A stretch of DNA of 64,000 bases from Rhodococcus sp. ARC_M5 (GTDB lineage: Bacteria > Actinomycetota > Actinomycetes > Mycobacteriales > Mycobacteriaceae): positions 124,001 through 188,000 of the forward strand of contig NZ_JALGQE010000004.1 of the NCBI RefSeq assembly GCF_022810405.1. The letters are read 5' to 3'. Below are positions 62,189 to 64,000 of this stretch, one piece after another. The notes beneath the pieces were generated by a model. The model had not been told where the DNA came from. It ran no database searches and worked only from the letters and a program-made list of their open reading frames with translations. A program made the translations under genes and the position numbers. Positions within the stretch are counted from its first letter, which is position 1; each line of letters starts with the position of its first letter.

Positions 62189-63808
62189 CTACTTCCGCAG
62201 CCTGGGGTTCTCCGTACCGTTTCGATGCGGAGTCTCCGACCGACGGGGGCGAGGGTAGGAATCGGATTCCTGCGTCGACTCTGCGGTACGTGGACCGGCA
62301 GCAGGCGACGCAGAAGCAGACCACGAGGCGGACTGCCGCGACGGCGGAGCATGTACCGGTGCGGGAGCAGGAGGGGACACCGGCGTCAGTGGGGCAGCGG
62401 GTGCCTGAGGTGCGGGCGCAGGAACCGGCGGTGTCACCTGTTTGGGCAGGTTGGTATCGGCGGTGTAGTTGTACGAGTAGCTGTACATGTCGCCCTTCTT
62501 CGAGGGCGTCAATGCCAACACCACGCCGAGGACGTGCGCACCGATTGTTTCGAGATTACCGATGGCCCTGGACAATTCGTTACTCTTGGTGTGCCCGTAG
62601 CGGGTGACCAGGAGCGCACCGTCGGCATGGGTGGTGAGGACGGCCGAGTCTGTGACCGGCAGCAACGGCGCACCATCGACGATCACGTAGTCGAACTTCG
62701 AGCGCAGTTCCACCAGCATGACGCGAGACGCTTCCGAACCCAGCAGCTCGGACGGGTTCGGCGGGATCGGACCCGACGCCATGGCCTGCAGACCCTCGTA
62801 TTTCGTCGGCTGAAGCACCTCGTCCACTTTCGCCTGACCCGCAAGCACAGTACTCACACCGACCGAACCGATGAGGCCCATGTACTTCGAGACGCGGGGA
62901 CGACGCAGGTCACCCTCGACGAGAACGACGTGGTGTCCGGCCTCGGCAAGTGAGATCGCCAAGTTGACCGCGGTGGTCGTCTTTCCCTCGCTCGGAATCG
63001 CGCTGGTGACGACGATGACACGCGGAGGATGATCGACCTCAAGGAACTGCAGGTTGGTGCGGAGCTCACGGAAAGCCTCGGCGCTGGACGATTGCGCAAG
63101 ATCCTGAAAATCGACAGCCGGATGCGTTGTGCGCTCCTTGTCGAACGGAATGGTGCCGACCAAAGCCTTGCCGGAGATCGACTCGATCTCACGACGACTC
63201 TTGATGGTGTTGTCCAGACGATCCCGCAGCACTGCAAGCGCGATACCAAGCATCAGGCCAACGGCGGCACCGAGGGCGAGGTTTCGCTCAGTGTTCGGGC
63301 TGACCGGGTTGGACGACGAGGAGGCTTGCTGAAAGACCTTCACACCGGCCGATGGAGCACCTCCATCTTCAGGTGTTTCCAACTCCCGAACCTGAGCAGT
63401 GAGTTCGTCCGCAGTGGCGTTTGCAATGTCGCGAGCAAGCGCAGGTGAGGAATCAGTGACAGTAAGATTGAACAACACTGTGTCCGGTGTAGACGTGGCA
63501 TTGATCTTCTCCGCCAACTGACTCGCGCTCAAGTTCAGCGGGAGTATCGTCAACACCCGGGCAGCTAGCGCCTCGCTGGTGGCAAGCTCTGAGTACGACG
63601 CTACGAGCTGCTGCGAAGCGAGATTGCCCTGATAGGTCTCGGTCACTGTTGCGCCACCGGTGGTCGAGACAAACATCCTGGCACTCGACTCGTACTGAGG
63701 TGTGACCAACAGCGAAGCGCCCAGTGAGCCGAGGATCGCCACGATCACGGTGACGGCGATGATGATCCACCGCGCCTTCAGGATCTTAAGGTAATCCTGT
63801 ATCTCCAT
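62189..63808 (-). CDS. Wzz-type chain-length domain fused to a BY-kinase-like ATPase
   Basis: A 539-residue polysaccharide co-polymerase. Two membrane segments (IIIAVTVIVAILGSLGASLL; LALGAAVGLMLGIALAVLRD) enclose the extracytoplasmic Wzz domain. The cytoplasmic ATPase has Walker A SAIPSEGKTTTAVN, Walker A' VVLVEGDLRRP and Walker B DYVIVDGAPLL (IDxPP in most members). A tyrosine cluster (MYSYSYNY) follows at about residue 447, a likely autophosphorylation site. The last 80 residues are proline/alanine/serine-rich. It should regulate export or length of a surface polysaccharide. Start ATG 63808; the promoter region runs to the window end. Confidence 0.9.
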   Translation of the reverse strand: MEIQDYLKILKARWIIIAVTVIVAILGSLGASLLVTPQYESSARMFVSTTGGATVTETYQGNLASQQLVASYSELATSEALAARVLTILPLNLSASQLAEKINATSTPDTVLFNLTVTDSSPALARDIANATADELTAQVRELETPEDGGAPSAGVKVFQQASSSSNPVSPNTERNLALGAAVGLMLGIALAVLRDRLDNTIKSRREIESISGKALVGTIPFDKERTTHPAVDFQDLAQSSSAEAFRELRTNLQFLEVDHPPRVIVVTSAIPSEGKTTTAVNLAISLAEAGHHVVLVEGDLRRPRVSKYMGLIGSVGVSTVLAGQAKVDEVLQPTKYEGLQAMASGPIPPNPSELLGSEASRVMLVELRSKFDYVIVDGAPLLPVTDSAVLTTHADGALLVTRYGHTKSNELSRAIGNLETIGAHVLGVVLALTPSKKGDMYSYSYNYTADTNLPKQVTPPVPAPAPQAPAAPLTPVSPPAPAPVHAPPSRQSASWSASASPAAGPRTAESTQESDSYPRPRRSETPHRNGTENPRLRK

Positions 63809-64000
63809 GTCTCGAGCTCCTCGTCCGTTTCTTACACCTCACAACGCGACACTGCGTGGCCTAATCGTTACATAAGTCAGGTGGCCACGCACACCTGGCG
63901 AACTTGGGCTGCAAGTCAGCAAGGCCATTGCCCACTAACACCGAACAAAACCATCGAATCACTAAAAAAACACCCACAATGGGGCTCGATGACCAATGCA

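Overview
The window is high-GC chromosomal DNA from a mycolic-acid-containing actinobacterium. A Rhodococcus (Nocardiaceae) is the most likely source. The reasons are a mycolate cyclopropane-synthase-type methyltransferase, a WXG100/DUF1023/lipoprotein set of mycobacterial style, a DIP1984 protein, a DtxR/IdeR-like iron box, ClgR-like control of clpP genes, and many TetR, MarR and SRPBCC genes. No rRNA, tRNA, CRISPR array or insertion sequence was seen. The first gene is cut by the left edge.

Layout. 1-7.5 kb: the C-terminal part of a ferredoxin-reductase-type flavoprotein with a TetR gene, a minisatellite, an SRPBCC gene, a clpP pair in which one member lacks the catalytic serine, facing a ClgR-like regulator, a phosphatase, a methyltransferase, and a TetR-epimerase operon behind paired palindromes. 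7.6-11.1 kb: two divergent citrate synthases (one fused to an HTH), then a probable fluoride riboswitch and two fluc/crcB channel genes. 11.1-19 kb: small accessory genes, including an AbiEi/DUF559 gene bracketed by a 50-bp hairpin-forming direct repeat. 19-31.2 kb: a catabolic locus for an acidic four-carbon sugar or its conjugate. It holds an HpaI-type aldolase, an aldo/keto reductase and a peptide-type ABC importer on the minus strand, and the binding protein, an Asp-box sialidase-like enzyme, an SDR, a DUF1537 kinase, a PdxA2 dehydrogenase and a DeoR regulator on the plus strand.

31-40.5 kb: two diguanylate cyclases, an MFS/ArsR/CopC set with a clear operator, a TetR gene, a Fic AMPylase flanked by a 30-bp direct repeat, an AurF-type diiron enzyme, a small membrane-protein gene behind a CIRCE-like element, and a gene broken by an in-frame stop. 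40.5-44 kb is the most interesting part. An IdeR-boxed siderophore-binding lipoprotein gene is divergent from an operon that encodes a Tat-exported intradiol ring-cleavage dioxygenase lipoprotein followed directly by its own tatA-tatC-tatB set. 44-49 kb: an SMI1/KNR4 protein, then a lipoprotein, a DUF1023 hydrolase, a WXG100-like protein and a secreted serine protease. 48.9-59.6 kb: a three-module NRPS (C-A-T)x3-TE, translationally coupled to a mycolic-acid-type methyltransferase. 59.8-63.8 kb: envelope genes (DUF4012 protein, small membrane protein, Wzz/BY-kinase).

Recurring themes are compact operons with ATGA overlaps, convergent genes whose stop codons sit inside hairpins, and defence-like single genes bracketed by direct repeats.
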